Shown: positions 9,119 through 18,741, counted from the stretch's first letter. The stretch: DNA of 64,000 nt from Pseudonocardia thermophila (GCF_900142365.1 NZ_FRAP01000016.1:99959-163958), one strand, 5' to 3'. Notes: generated by a model from the sequence alone, not told the origin. Translations and numbers: made by a program.

Positions 9119-10387
9119 GTGACGGCGACCGGGGTGTGGGCGGGGCGACCCGACCTGAGCGACATCGACGGGTTCTGGACGGCGCCGATCAGCGAGCGGG
9201 CGGCAGGGTTCGCCGCGCTGCGGGAGCACGAGCCGATCCCGTTCTACGAGGAACCGGAGTTCGCCTACTTCCCCCGCGGCGCGGGCTTCTACGCGTTGAC
9301 CCGGCACGCCGACGTCGTCGAGGCAAGCCGCAACCCGGCGGTGTTCACCTCCGGTCAAGGCAGCACCTCAGTCACCGACATGCCACCGGAGTTCCGCGAG
9401 TTCTTCGGCTCGATGATCGAGATGGACGATCCGCGGCACGCCCGGCTGCGCCGGATCGTCTCGCGCGGGTTCACCCCGCGCCGACTCGGCGCGCTGGTGG
9501 ACGAGGTCGCGGTCGTCGCCCGCCGGATCGTCGACGACGTCGTCGAGAAGGGCGGGTGCGACGCGGTCACCGAGATCGCCGCCCGGCTGCCGCTGAAGAT
9601 CGTGTGCGACCTGATGGGCGTGCCGGCGAGCCAGCACGGGTTCGTCTTCGACCGGACGAACGTCATCCTCGGCGCGAGCGACCCGGAGTACGTGCCGGAC
9701 GCGGAGAACATCGGGGTGGCGCTGCTCCAGGCGGGCAGCGACCTGGCGGCACTCATGCAGGACCTGGGTCGGCACCGCATGGAGCACCCGACGGACGACG
9801 TCGTGTCGGCGCTGGTGAACGCGGAGGTCGACGGCGAGCGCCTCACCCCGGACGAACTGGGGAGCTTCTTCATCCTGCTCGTGGTCGCGGGCAACGAGAC
9901 CACCCGCAACGCGATCAGCTGGGGGCTGCACCTGCTCACCGAGCACCCCGACCAGCGCTCGATCTGGCTGGCGGACCTGGACGGCGTCACGCCGACGGCG
10001 GTGGAGGAGATCGTCCGGCTCGCCTCGCCGGTGGTCTTCATGCGGCGCACTCTCTCCCGGGACGCCGAGCTGGGCGGGCAGCGGCTGCCCGCGGGGGCGA
10101 AGGTGGGGCTGTTCTACTGGGCGGCCAACCGGGATCCGGCGGTGTTCCCCGACCCGGACCGGTTCGACGTGCGGCGCTCCCCGAACAACCACGTCGGGTT
10201 CGGCGGACCCGGCCCCCATTTCTGCCTCGGGGCGCACCTGGCCCGCCGGGAGATGGCGGTGATGTTCCGGGAGCTGCTGACCCGCGTCCCGGACATCCAC
10301 GCGACGGCGCCACCGCAGCGGCTGCGGTCGATGTTCATCAACGGGATCAAGCACCTCCCGGTCGCGTTCACGCCCGGCAGGAGGTGA
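9119..10387 (+). CDS. Cytochrome P450
   Basis: This 422-residue soluble P450 has every hallmark. The I-helix oxygen-binding motif AGNETTRN is near residue 256, the ExxR pair EEIVR near 296, and the haem loop FGGPGPHFCLGAHLAR has the thiolate Cys at about 369. The MIEMDDPRHARLRRIVSRGF and FMRRTLSRDAELGGQ regions resemble the CYP124/125/142 group of sterol and branched-alkyl hydroxylases, which is inference. The GTG at 9119 is chosen because GGGGAGG lies six bases upstream; a GTG at 9092 would add nine residues. No ferredoxin gene is adjacent, so redox partners must come from elsewhere. Confidence 0.93.
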   Translation: MTATGVWAGRPDLSDIDGFWTAPISERAAGFAALREHEPIPFYEEPEFAYFPRGAGFYALTRHADVVEASRNPAVFTSGQGSTSVTDMPPEFREFFGSMIEMDDPRHARLRRIVSRGFTPRRLGALVDEVAVVARRIVDDVVEKGGCDAVTEIAARLPLKIVCDLMGVPASQHGFVFDRTNVILGASDPEYVPDAENIGVALLQAGSDLAALMQDLGRHRMEHPTDDVVSALVNAEVDGERLTPDELGSFFILLVVAGNETTRNAISWGLHLLTEHPDQRSIWLADLDGVTPTAVEEIVRLASPVVFMRRTLSRDAELGGQRLPAGAKVGLFYWAANRDPAVFPDPDRFDVRRSPNNHVGFGGPGPHFCLGAHLARREMAVMFRELLTRVPDIHATAPPQRLRSMFINGIKHLPVAFTPGRR

Positions 10388-10556
10388 GCGGACGCCGCAA
10401 GCAGGAACGACGGGCACGCTGCGACACCATCGGGTGACACAGCGCTAACGACCGAACGGGCGCTCGCGATAGGCCGGGCGTACGGAACACCGGCGGCGCC
10501 ACCGGGAACCGGACGACTCGAGCACCACCCGTCCCCTTCCGAGAACGGTGATCGTC

Positions 10557-10766
10557 ATGCCCGATCGTGTCCTCATGCTGCCCGCGCCCGCCCGGCCGCG
10601 GCACCGTCGCCACCCCGTCCGCACCGCGGTGCTGGACACCGTGGCGAAGGTCGGTAGCGGCGTGACGATCGCGGCGATCTTCGTCGTCGCAGGGACGGCG
10701 GCGACCCTCACGGCCGAGCCCGTGGACCCACCGGCCCGCGTCGTCACTTTCGAGCTTTCCCGGTGA
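10557..10766 (+). CDS. Small membrane protein, unknown
   Basis: A 69-residue product has an arginine-rich N-terminus (PARPRHRRHPVRTAVLD), then one hydrophobic segment (GSGVTIAAIFVVAGTAATLT) and a short tail. I do not recognise it. The positive-inside pattern suggests a single-pass or anchored protein. The ATG at 10557 has GGTGAT four bases upstream; a GTG at 10548 is possible. It converges with the next small gene. Confidence 0.5.
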   Translation: MPDRVLMLPAPARPRHRRHPVRTAVLDTVAKVGSGVTIAAIFVVAGTAATLTAEPVDPPARVVTFELSR

Positions 10767-10796
10767 CGGTGCCGACGGCAGGTCCGATCGGCCTGA

Positions 10797-11018
10797 TCAG
10801 GCGGCGGCTTCCTGCGTGCGCTCCAGGGGGCTCTTGAGCACCTGGTCGACCAGCCGCATCACCAGAGCGTTGCCACCCAACCGGTAACCGAACTCCTCCC
10901 AGGTCAGCAGCTCGCGGGACACGAGCTCGCCGACCGGGCCCGGGTACAACCGGGTCGCCCGGAACGCCGCAGCGCGCAGCCGCATCTTCTCGTGGTGATC
11001 CATTGGCACTGGATCCAT
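10797..11018 (-). CDS. Small conserved hypothetical protein
   Basis: A 73-residue, probably cytoplasmic, helical protein reads MDPVPMDHHEKMRLRAAAF and later LLTWEEFGYRLGGNALVMRL. GGAGGTGA lies five bases before the ATG at 11018, which fixes the start well. I do not know its function. It is divergent from tenA, with about 157 bp between them that holds both promoters. Confidence 0.65.
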   Translation of the reverse strand: MDPVPMDHHEKMRLRAAAFRATRLYPGPVGELVSRELLTWEEFGYRLGGNALVMRLVDQVLKSPLERTQEAAA

Positions 11019-11175
11019 CCGACTCACCTCCGCGTTCCACGTGCGGTGCGGAGCATCTCCACGCTGAGCGCCCACTCTTGTGGTTTTCATGGTGACCCAC
11101 CGATGTTTCGACGGCGATTCGTAGTGGTGGGCATCTCACCAGCAAGATGTGTTCAAACCCCTACGGTGAGGTTCC

Positions 11176-11838
11176 GTGCGCACCCATGATCTTCTGTGGT
11201 CCGACGTCGAGCACATCCACGCGGCGATCCTCGCCCACCCGTTCGTCACCGGGCTGACCGACGCAACGCTGCCCCGCCCGGCGTTCCGGTACTACGTCGT
11301 CCAGGACGCCCATTACCTGCGCGGATACGCCAAGGCGCTGGCCGCGTGCGCGGCGAAGGCCCCCGACGCCGCGGCGACGTCGATGTTCGCCGAGCACGCC
11401 GCCGGGGCCATCGCCGCCGAGCGCGACCTGCACGCCTCCCTCATGGCCGATCTCGGCTCGTCCGTCGAGGAGGCCGCAGCCGAACCCGTCACGCCGGCCA
11501 CCCAGGCCTACGTGAGCTACCTGCTGGCCACCGTGCACGACGGCTCGTACGCCGAGGCCGTCGCCGCCGTGCTGCCCTGCTACTGGATCTACGCGAAGGT
11601 CGGTGCGGCGCTGCTGGAGGCGGGGTCCCCGGATCCGCTCTACCAGCGCTGGATCGAGATGTACGGCGGCGACGCCTACCAGGCGGTCGTCGACGCGGTG
11701 CTCGACGAGACCGACCGGATCGGCGCCGCCGCCGGCGCGACCGAGCTGGAGCGCATGCGCACCCACTTCACGGTGACGTCCCGGTACGAGTGGATGTTCT
11801 GGGACGCGGCGTGGCGGCAGGAGACCTGGCCGATCTGA
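11176..11838 (+). CDS. tenA: TenA family thiaminase II / aminopyrimidine hydrolase
   Basis: TenA enzymes release HMP from thiamine or hydrolyse aminomethyl-HMP in thiamine salvage. The 220-residue protein has the expected all-helical signature: YVVQDAHYLRGYAKAL with the substrate Asp, LPCYWIYAKVG with the catalytic Cys at residue 135, and a C-terminal YEWMFWDAAW that supplies the acidic residue. Length and residue positions match Bacillus TenA closely. It starts with GTG at 11176, after a TACGGT -10-like element. No thi genes and no TPP riboswitch features were seen nearby, so it stands alone. Confidence 0.9.
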   Translation: MRTHDLLWSDVEHIHAAILAHPFVTGLTDATLPRPAFRYYVVQDAHYLRGYAKALAACAAKAPDAAATSMFAEHAAGAIAAERDLHASLMADLGSSVEEAAAEPVTPATQAYVSYLLATVHDGSYAEAVAAVLPCYWIYAKVGAALLEAGSPDPLYQRWIEMYGGDAYQAVVDAVLDETDRIGAAAGATELERMRTHFTVTSRYEWMFWDAAWRQETWPI

Positions 11839-11900
11839 ATGCGCCCGGCGCCTTCGTCGCCGGATCGCGGACCCGCGCGCCCCGCGGGGCGAATTCCGGG

Positions 11901-12293
11901 CTACCGCTCGTCGATCCGGTCCGGGATGAGTACGTGCAGCAGCCAGCTCACGACGGCGATGACGATCGCACCCCAGAACGCGCTCCAGAAACCGTCGATG
12001 GTGAAGTCGAGACCGATCTTGCCGGCGATCCACCCGACGAGCATGAACAACAGCGCGTTCACGACCAACGCGATCAGGCCGAGCGTGAGCACGTAGAAAG
12101 CGCAGCCGACCACCTTCACGATCGGTTTGATCACCGCGTTGACCAGACCGAAGATCAGCGCGACGACGACGAGGGTGCCGATGCGCGCCCCGGTCGTGCT
12201 GCCGCCGGACTCGACCCCGATCGGCAGGATCGTGCACACCCATAGGGCGACCGCGACGACCAGGACGTGGACGATGAACGGGACGACGCGCAT
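11901..12293 (-). CDS. Phage-holin-like (PhoH-holin/YvlD type) membrane protein
   Basis: This 130-residue protein has four hydrophobic segments. It includes the conserved ALIFGLVNAVIKPIVKVVG segment and GLDFTIDGFWSAFWGAIVIA near the end, typical of the DUF360/phage-holin 4 superfamily. These are small inner-membrane proteins of unknown role; the holin name is historical and does not imply lysis. Its ATG overlaps the stop of the upstream serine hydrolase gene by one base, so the two are probably cotranscribed. Confidence 0.8.
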   Translation of the reverse strand: MRVVPFIVHVLVVAVALWVCTILPIGVESGGSTTGARIGTLVVVALIFGLVNAVIKPIVKVVGCAFYVLTLGLIALVVNALLFMLVGWIAGKIGLDFTIDGFWSAFWGAIVIAVVSWLLHVLIPDRIDER

Positions 12294-13522
12294 CAGTCCA
12301 CCACCGCCTGCATGACGAGCGTGCGCAGCCGCGGGCGGATGGGGTACGTGCTCGACGGCACGAACTGGGTGAAGAACATCGCGGTGATCTCCTCGGCGGG
12401 ATCGACGTAGAAGGCGGTGCTGGCCAGTCCACCCCAGGCGAACTCGCCGGCGCTCGTCAGGGACTTGCCGGCCACCGGATCGAGCACCACCGAGAAGCCG
12501 AGGCCGAAGCCGACCCCGACGTTGGACGACTCGGCGAACAGCTTGCGGCCGAACGTCTCCAGGTCGGCGTTGCCGGGCAGATGGTTGCGGGTCATCAGCG
12601 CGACGGTGCGCGGAGAGAGCAGCCGCACCCCGTCGAGCTCGCCGCCGCGCAGCAGCATCTGCGTGAACCGGTGGTAGTCCCCGGCGGTGGAGACGAGTCC
12701 GCCACCGCCGGAGAGCATCGTGGGCGCGACCGTGCCGGTGGCGCTGAACGAGGCGTTGGCCCGCAGCCCCTCCGCGGTCATCGTGTAGACCTTCGGCAGC
12801 CGGTGGCGCTGGTCCTCCGGTACGACGAAGCCGGTGTCGGTCATCCCGAGCGGGCCGGTGATCTCCTCGGCGAAGAACTCGTCGAGGCGCTTGCCGGAGA
12901 CGACCTCCACGACCCGGCCGAGCACGTCGGTCGCCACCGAGTAGTTCCACTCGGAGCCTGGCTGGAACAGCAGCGGGCAACTCGCCCACGTCTGGCACGC
13001 GGTGGCGAGATCGACCCCGCGCGGGGTGCCGAACTCGTAGCCGCGGGTGCGGTAGATCTCGTCGACGGCGTGCGCGTGGTGGAAGCCGTAGGTCAGGCCC
13101 GCGGTGTGGGTCAGCAGGTGCCACAGGCGGATGGGCTCGGTGGCCGGCACCGTGGCCGGGTTGGCGGCCGGCCCGGCCACGTAGACGCGCGGCTCGGCGA
13201 ACTCGGGCAGGAACTGCGCTATCGGGTCGTTGAGGTCGATCAGGCCGCGCTCGACCAGCATCATCGCCGCCACCGATGTGATCGGCTTGGTCATGGAGTA
13301 GATGCGCCAGATGACGTCGTCGGTGACCGGGGTCGAGGTGTCGAGGTCGGTGACGCCCGCGTGGCTGTAGTGGACGACGCGGCCGCGGCGGGTGATCGCG
13401 ACCGACCAGCCGGCCAGCCGGCCCTCGTCGACGTAGCGCTGGAAGTAGGAGTCGACGCGCTGCAACCGTGCGGCGTCGAGGCCGACCTCGTCCGGGTCGG
13501 CGTCGATCTTGAGCGAGGCCAT
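12293..13522 (-). CDS. Beta-lactamase-family serine hydrolase / esterase
   Basis: This 409-residue protein belongs to the class C beta-lactamase/penicillin-binding fold, a group that in actinomycetes is mostly esterases (EstB-like). The nucleophile motif is SMTK at residues 76-79, and the tyrosine motif is in EWNYSVATDVLG. There is no signal peptide, so it is likely cytoplasmic. True beta-lactamase activity is unlikely but not excluded. It leads a two-gene unit with the holin-like gene and is divergent from the patatin gene. Confidence 0.85.
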   Translation of the reverse strand: MASLKIDADPDEVGLDAARLQRVDSYFQRYVDEGRLAGWSVAITRRGRVVHYSHAGVTDLDTSTPVTDDVIWRIYSMTKPITSVAAMMLVERGLIDLNDPIAQFLPEFAEPRVYVAGPAANPATVPATEPIRLWHLLTHTAGLTYGFHHAHAVDEIYRTRGYEFGTPRGVDLATACQTWASCPLLFQPGSEWNYSVATDVLGRVVEVVSGKRLDEFFAEEITGPLGMTDTGFVVPEDQRHRLPKVYTMTAEGLRANASFSATGTVAPTMLSGGGGLVSTAGDYHRFTQMLLRGGELDGVRLLSPRTVALMTRNHLPGNADLETFGRKLFAESSNVGVGFGLGFSVVLDPVAGKSLTSAGEFAWGGLASTAFYVDPAEEITAMFFTQFVPSSTYPIRPRLRTLVMQAVVD

Positions 13523-13624
13523 GCCCGATTGTGGCAGCCGTTCGCGCCTCTTCCCGAGCAGCGGCGCGACGACCGACGCGTTCCCGCTGGTCCCACGATC
13601 GAGTTTCCGCGTCAGAATCGAGGG

Positions 13625-14599
13625 ATGACCGCGCCGCTCGACGTCCCCTCCGAGCCCGTCCTCGCCGGCGACGACGAGGTGTTGCGGGCGTTGGTGCGCC
13701 GCCGCGACCGGGGCCGCCGCGACGACGGCCACCGCATCGCGCTGGTCATCGGCGGCGGCGGGATGCGCGGCGCGTACTCCGGCGGCATGGCCCACGCGCT
13801 CGAGGACGCGGGCCTCGCCCCGTGGTTCGACGTCGTCTACGGCAGCTCGGCGGGCGCGTTCGTCGGCGCCGCGCTCGTCATCGGTGAGGGAGCGGCTGCG
13901 TCGGCGATCTTCCACGAGGACATGGCCTGCCGCGCGTTCGTGGACCCGCGGCGGATCGGTGCGGGCAAGCCGCTGCTGTCCTTGGACTACCTGCTCGACG
14001 AGGTCATGGTGTCCTCGAAGCCGATGCCGTGGGCGCGGCTGCGCGACTCCCCGGTGCCGCTGCGGGTGGTCGCGACCGCGGTCGACGACCTGTCCGGGCA
14101 CGTGCTGGGGCCGCGCACGATCGACGAGTGGCGTCGGGCGATGCGGGCGACGGCCACGATCCCCTGGGTCGCGGGCCCACCGGTGCCGCTGCACGGGCGG
14201 CTGTGGATCGACGGCTCGGTGGCCGAACCGCTGCCGGTGCCGCGGGCGCTGCGGGAGGGCGCCACGCACGTGCTCGCACTGCTGAACCGTTCGGCGGTGG
14301 AGCTGGTCCGGGCCGTCCCGGACACGGCACCGGCCCGGTGGGCGTCGGCGATCGACCGGGTGGTGCCGGGGCTGGGGGCGATGGCGCAGGAGGCCCGCCG
14401 CCACGGGGAGGTGGTCGCGCTGCTGACCGACGCGCGGCACGCGCAGCGGGCGGGCGCGCACGTGCTGGCGATCACCCCGCCGCACGGGCTCGGGGTGCGC
14501 GGGCTGACCACCGACGTCCAGCGCGTCAAGGAGGCGACCGAGTGCGGGTACGCCACCCTGCAGGCGGCGCTGGACCGGGCGCTGACCGCGGCCGCGTGA
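13625..14599 (+). CDS. Patatin-like phospholipase/acyl hydrolase
   Basis: This 324-residue protein shows the complete patatin catalytic layout. A glycine-rich oxyanion loop (GGGGMRGAYSGG, about 44-55) is followed by the nucleophile elbow GSSAG with Ser75, and the Asp partner is in WIDGSVAEP. Patatin-like proteins hydrolyse acyl esters of lipids. No signal peptide is seen. The C-terminal third carries YjjU-like features (LTDARHAQRAGAHVLAITPP). It is followed by a 15-bp tandem repeat and then the flavin dehydrogenase gene. Confidence 0.88.
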   Translation: MTAPLDVPSEPVLAGDDEVLRALVRRRDRGRRDDGHRIALVIGGGGMRGAYSGGMAHALEDAGLAPWFDVVYGSSAGAFVGAALVIGEGAAASAIFHEDMACRAFVDPRRIGAGKPLLSLDYLLDEVMVSSKPMPWARLRDSPVPLRVVATAVDDLSGHVLGPRTIDEWRRAMRATATIPWVAGPPVPLHGRLWIDGSVAEPLPVPRALREGATHVLALLNRSAVELVRAVPDTAPARWASAIDRVVPGLGAMAQEARRHGEVVALLTDARHAQRAGAHVLAITPPHGLGVRGLTTDVQRVKEATECGYATLQAALDRALTAAA

Positions 14600-14606
14600 C
14601 GTCGGG

Positions 14607-14681
14607 CCCCGATCTGCACTGCCCCGATCTGCACTGCCCCGATCTGCGCTGCCCCGATCTGCGCTGCCCCGATCTGCGCTG
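14607..14681 (+). repeat. 15-bp tandem repeat, five copies
   Basis: Five head-to-tail copies of CCCCGATCTGCRCTG fill most of the gap between the patatin gene and the flavin dehydrogenase gene. The first two copies have A and the last three G at the variable base. The array starts eight bases after the patatin stop. Confidence 0.95.
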
Positions 14682-14721
14682 ACCGGTCCGTTCCGGCCGG
14701 CGCGCCGCTAGGGTTCCGCGC

Positions 14722-16389
14722 ATGGACGCCGATGTCATCGTGGTGGGGGCCGGGCTGGCCGGACTGGTGGCGGCGGCCGAACTGGCCGACGCGGGACGGA
14801 AGGTGCTGCTGCTCGACCAGGAGCCGGAGACGAACCTCGGCGGCCAGGCGCACTGGTCGTTCGGCGGCCTGTTCATGATCGACACGCCGGAGCAGCGGCG
14901 CATGGGCATCCGCGACTCCTTCGACCTGGCGATGCAGGACTGGCTGGGCAGCGCCGGGTTCGACCGCGGCGTCGACGACCCGATCGGCGAGGACTACTGG
15001 GCGCGCCAGTGGGCCACCGCCTACCTCGACTTCGCCAACGGCGAGAAGCGCGCCTGGCTGCACGGGATGGGCGTCCGCTGGTTCCCGGTCGTCGGGTGGG
15101 CCGAGCGCGGCGGCGGCCTCGCCCACGGGCACGGCAACTCGGTGCCGCGCTTCCACATCACCTGGGGTACCGGGCCGGGGCTGGTGGCGCCGTTCGCGGA
15201 GCGGGTGCGCACCGCCGTCGGGAAGGGCCTGGTGCAGCTGAGGTTCCGGCACCGCGTCGACGAGCTGGTGGTCACCGACGGCGCGGTCACCGGGGTCCGC
15301 GGCGCGGTCCTCGAACCCTCCACCGCGGCGCGGGGCACGCCCTCCTCGCGGACGGCCGTGGGCGACTTCGAACTGTCGGCGCAGGCGGTGCTCGTGACCT
15401 CCGGTGGCATCGGCGGCAACTTCGACCTGGTCCGCGCCAACTGGCCCGAGCGGCTCGGGAAGCCGCCGAAGAACCTGATCAGCGGCGTTCCCGCGCACGT
15501 CGACGGGCGGATGCTGGGCATCGTCGAGCAGGCGGGCGGGCGCGTGGTCAACCGCGACCGGATGTGGCACTACACAGAGGGCATCCGCAACTGGAACCCG
15601 ATCTGGCCGGCCCACGGCATCCGCATCCTCCCCGGGCCGTCGTCGATGTGGTTCGACGCGCGCGGGCGGCGCTTCCCCGCGCCCGATCTGCCGGGCTTCG
15701 ACACGCTGCACACGCTCGGCTCGATCATGGCGAGCGGCTACGACCACTCGTGGTTCGTGCTCACGCAGAAGATCGTCGAGAAGGAGCTCGCGCTGTCGGG
15801 CTCCGAGCAGAACCCGGACCTGACGGGCAAGAGCGTGACGCAGGTGCTGGGCCGGGTGCGCGGCGGCGCGCCGGGGCCGGTGCAGGCGTTCCTCGACAAG
15901 GGTGCCGACTTCGTCATCGCGCCGACGGTCGGCGAGCTCGTCGACGGCATGAACAAGCTGACCGACGAGCCGCTGCTCGACGCCGCCGAGATCGAGCGGC
16001 AGATCGCCGCCCGCGACCGCGAGGTGGCCAACCCGTTCTGCAAGGACCTGCAGATCATCGCCATCCGCGGGGCGCGGCAGTACCGCGGCGACCGGTTGGT
16101 CCGCACGGTCGCCCCGCACCGCTTCCTCGACCCGGCCAACGGCCCGCTGATCGCGGTGAAGCTGCACATCCTCACCCGCAAGACGCTCGGCGGTCTGCAG
16201 ACGGACCTCGAGGGGCGGGTGCTGCGCGGCGACGCCACGCCGTTCCCGGGCCTCTACGCGGCCGGCGAGGTGGCGGGCTTCGGCGGCGGTGGCGTGCACG
16301 GCTACCGCTCGCTGGAGGGCACGTTCCTGGGTGGGTGCCTGTTCGGCGGGCGTCAGGCGGGACGGGCGATCGCGCTGGCGACGGCCTGA
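14722..16389 (+). CDS. FAD-binding dehydrogenase (fumarate reductase / KstD-like flavoprotein)
   Basis: This 555-residue flavoprotein has an N-terminal Rossmann FAD site (DVIVVGAGLAGLVAAAELA) followed by LLLDQEPETNLGGQAHWS. Near the C-terminus is the second FAD segment (PFPGLYAAGEVAGFGGGG, then GYRSLEGTFLGGCLFGGR). This is the FAD-binding dehydrogenase group related to fumarate reductase flavoprotein and 3-ketosteroid dehydrogenase. The substrate cannot be read from sequence. Nearby P450 and acyl-CoA genes make a sterol or lipid substrate possible. Its stop abuts the stop of the convergent MFS gene with no gap. Confidence 0.87.
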   Translation: MDADVIVVGAGLAGLVAAAELADAGRKVLLLDQEPETNLGGQAHWSFGGLFMIDTPEQRRMGIRDSFDLAMQDWLGSAGFDRGVDDPIGEDYWARQWATAYLDFANGEKRAWLHGMGVRWFPVVGWAERGGGLAHGHGNSVPRFHITWGTGPGLVAPFAERVRTAVGKGLVQLRFRHRVDELVVTDGAVTGVRGAVLEPSTAARGTPSSRTAVGDFELSAQAVLVTSGGIGGNFDLVRANWPERLGKPPKNLISGVPAHVDGRMLGIVEQAGGRVVNRDRMWHYTEGIRNWNPIWPAHGIRILPGPSSMWFDARGRRFPAPDLPGFDTLHTLGSIMASGYDHSWFVLTQKIVEKELALSGSEQNPDLTGKSVTQVLGRVRGGAPGPVQAFLDKGADFVIAPTVGELVDGMNKLTDEPLLDAAEIERQIAARDREVANPFCKDLQIIAIRGARQYRGDRLVRTVAPHRFLDPANGPLIAVKLHILTRKTLGGLQTDLEGRVLRGDATPFPGLYAAGEVAGFGGGGVHGYRSLEGTFLGGCLFGGRQAGRAIALATA

Positions 16390-17775
16390 CTACCGGGCCG
16401 GCGCACGGCCGGTGACGTGGTCGCCGGCCGTGCGCGGCAGCCGCCACGACTGCACCGCCGGGATCAGCAGCAGCGCGGCGAGCAGCAGGAACGCGACCCG
16501 GTACGGCCCGTCGGCGGTCGGCGCGACGAGCTCGCCGAGCCGGACGAACAGCGCCGCGACGGCTACCCCGAGCCCGGAGGCGAGCTCCTGCGTGGTGGAG
16601 ACGAGCGTGTTGGCGTGCGCCATCTCGGCGTCGGGGACGTCGGCGAAGGCGCCGGTGATGAACGCCGTGAACCCGATGGACCGGAAGATCCCGCTGACCA
16701 GCAGCAGCCCGAGCAGCACGGGCAGCGGCGTGTCGGCCCGCACGAACGCCAGCCCCACCAGGCACGCGATGCCCGCGGCCAGGGAGCCCAGCAGGACAGC
16801 GCGGATGCCGAACCGGCGCATCAGCGGTGTGGTGACCGGCTTGATGCCGACGTTGCCGACGAAGATCGCCATCATCGCCAGCCCGGCCGTCGTCGCCGTC
16901 CAGCCGAACCCGAGCTGCAGCAGCAGCGGCACGAGGAACGGCACCGCGAGGATCGTGCCGCGGTAGACCGAGCCGCCCGCGGCCTGCAGGCGGAGTGTGG
17001 CGGTGCGCAGCACGCGGAGATCGATCAGCGGGTGCCGGGTGCGCAGCAGGTGCCGGACCGCGACGGCCAGCGCGACCGCGCCGATCCCCAGCCCGGCGGC
17101 GGCGAGCGTCCAGTTCGGGGCGGCCGCACCGAGCGCCTCCATCCCGACCACCACCCCGGCGACGCCGAGGACGGTCAGCACCAGCCCGGTGCGGTCCAGC
17201 GGCAGCCGCTCCTGCGCCGCGGTGTCCGGCACGATCCGCGGGGCGAGGCCCAGCGCGATCACCCCGAGCGGCAGGTTGATCAGGAAGATCCAGCGCCACG
17301 ACGCGTGGTCGGCGAGGAACCCGCCCAGCGTGGGCGCGAAGACAGGGGCGAGCAGGCCGGGCCAGGTCAGGTAGGCGATGGCCCGCACGAGATCGGCCTT
17401 CGCGGTCGCGCGCAGCACCACCAGTCGCCCTACCGGCACCATCAGCGCCCCGCCCGCGCCCTGCAGCACCCGCGCCGCCACCAGCACCGGCAGGCTCGGC
17501 GCGAGCGCGCACGCCGCGGAGGCGAGCGTGAAGATCGCCACCGCCGTCGCGAACACCCGCCTGCCCCCGAACCGGTCGGCCATCCACCCGCTGACCGGCA
17601 GCAGCACGGCCAGGGCCAGGACGTAGGCGGTGACGGCGGTGGTGACCGAGACCGGGTCGACGCCCAGGTCGGCGGCGATGTGCGGGGCGGCGGGACCGAG
17701 GATCGTGAAGTCCAGGGTCTCCATGAAGAACGCGCCCGCGACCAGCAGCGCCAAGGCCCGGCTCGATCCCTGCAC
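16390..17775 (-). CDS. MFS drug exporter, DHA2-like
   Basis: This 461-residue major-facilitator protein has about 14 hydrophobic segments. It shows the DHA2 signatures: motif A (GWMADRFGGRRVFATA), motif C-like PTLGGFLADHASWRWIF, and LDFTILGPAAPHIAADLGV in helix 1. Family members export drugs and biocides by proton antiport. No regulator gene is adjacent, and the next gene upstream is mca. A role in export of mycothiol conjugates together with Mca is conceivable but is only positional inference. Confidence 0.88.
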   Translation of the reverse strand: MQGSSRALALLVAGAFFMETLDFTILGPAAPHIAADLGVDPVSVTTAVTAYVLALAVLLPVSGWMADRFGGRRVFATAVAIFTLASAACALAPSLPVLVAARVLQGAGGALMVPVGRLVVLRATAKADLVRAIAYLTWPGLLAPVFAPTLGGFLADHASWRWIFLINLPLGVIALGLAPRIVPDTAAQERLPLDRTGLVLTVLGVAGVVVGMEALGAAAPNWTLAAAGLGIGAVALAVAVRHLLRTRHPLIDLRVLRTATLRLQAAGGSVYRGTILAVPFLVPLLLQLGFGWTATTAGLAMMAIFVGNVGIKPVTTPLMRRFGIRAVLLGSLAAGIACLVGLAFVRADTPLPVLLGLLLVSGIFRSIGFTAFITGAFADVPDAEMAHANTLVSTTQELASGLGVAVAALFVRLGELVAPTADGPYRVAFLLLAALLLIPAVQSWRLPRTAGDHVTGRAPAR

Positions 17776-17841
17776 CAGGCAACGTTAAGTGATCACGGAT
17801 TTATCGCCATACCGACGAGATTCCTTGGCGGGGTAGAACGC

Positions 17842-18741
17842 TCAGCCCACCGCAACGCGCTGGGAGATCCCCGCGAACAGGTCGTCCTCCGGCACCGGGC
17901 TGTCCACCAGCGAACGGACGAGCTGGTAGTCCTCCCACGGCCAGATCTCCGCCTGCACCTCCCGGGGCACGGCGAACCAGCGGCTGTTCGGGTCGATCTG
18001 GGTGGCATGGGCGAGCAGGGCGGCGTCGCGGCGGTCGAACCACTGGGCGCACTCGATGCGGGTGGTGACGCGCTCCTGCATGTCGGGCCGGTCGTCCGGC
18101 CAGTTGGCCAGCCACTCGGTGTACGGCGACTCCTCGCCGCGGGCCCGGATGGCCTCGTCGAACGCCTGGATGCGGGCCTTGGTGAAGCCGATCGTGTAGT
18201 AGAGCTTCAGCGGCTGCCAGGGTTCGCCGGCGGCGGGGAAGCGGTCCGGGTCGCCCGCCGCGTCGAACGCCTTCACCGAGATGACGTGCGTCTTGATGTG
18301 GTCGGGGTGCGGGTAGCCGCCGTTCTCGTCGTAGGTGACGAGCACGTGCGGGCGGAACTCGCGGATGACGCGGACCAGCCGTTCGGTCGCCACCTCGTCG
18401 TCCACGAGGGCGAAGCAGCCCTCCGGGAGCGGGGGCTTGGGGTCGCCCTCGGGCAGCCCGGAGTCGACGAAGCCGAGCCAGCGGTGCTGCACGCCGAGGA
18501 TCTCAGCGGCCTTCGCCATCTCCTCGCGCCGGATGGCGGCCATGTTCGCCAGGACCTCGGGGCGGTCCATGGCCGGGTTGAGGATGCTCCCCGCCTCGCC
18601 GCCGGTGCACGTGACGACCATGACCTCGTGGCCGGCGTCGACGTACTTCGCGGTGGTCGCGGCGCCCTTGCTCGACTCGTCGTCGGGGTGCGCGTGCACC
18701 GCCATGAGGCGCAGCGCGGAAGAGGTTTCGGGGTGGGACAT
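17842..18741 (-). CDS. mca: Mycothiol S-conjugate amidase
   Basis: Mca cleaves mycothiol S-conjugates to a mercapturic acid and GlcN-Ins, detoxifying electrophiles. The 299-residue zinc hydrolase has the LmbE/PIG-L signature [13 protein letters not shown] near residue 16 and the second metal/active-site motif [30 protein letters not shown] near the end is characteristic of Mca rather than the deacetylase MshB. The ATG at 18741 gives the usual N-terminus. The gene itself shows that the organism makes mycothiol. Confidence 0.93.
   Translation of the reverse strand: MSHPETSSALRLMAVHAHPDDESSKGAATTAKYVDAGHEVMVVTCTGGEAGSILNPAMDRPEVLANMAAIRREEMAKAAEILGVQHRWLGFVDSGLPEGDPKPPLPEGCFALVDDEVATERLVRVIREFRPHVLVTYDENGGYPHPDHIKTHVISVKAFDAAGDPDRFPAAGEPWQPLKLYYTIGFTKARIQAFDEAIRARGEESPYTEWLANWPDDRPDMQERVTTRIECAQWFDRRDAALLAHATQIDPNSRWFAVPREVQAEIWPWEDYQLVRSLVDSPVPEDDLFAGISQRVAVG

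Noticed and set aside
11019..11175. TPP riboswitch in front of tenA
   Set aside because: The conserved CUGAGA and ACCUGAU elements of the THI box are not present, and the gap is short and shared with a divergent gene.
11901..12293. Phage holin as evidence for a prophage
   Set aside because: This family is a common chromosomal membrane protein in actinobacteria, and no phage genes surround it.
13987..16299. A 770-codon minus-strand open frame opposite the patatin and flavin dehydrogenase genes
   Set aside because: It spans two well-supported plus-strand genes and the tandem repeat, and its translation shows no family motif.
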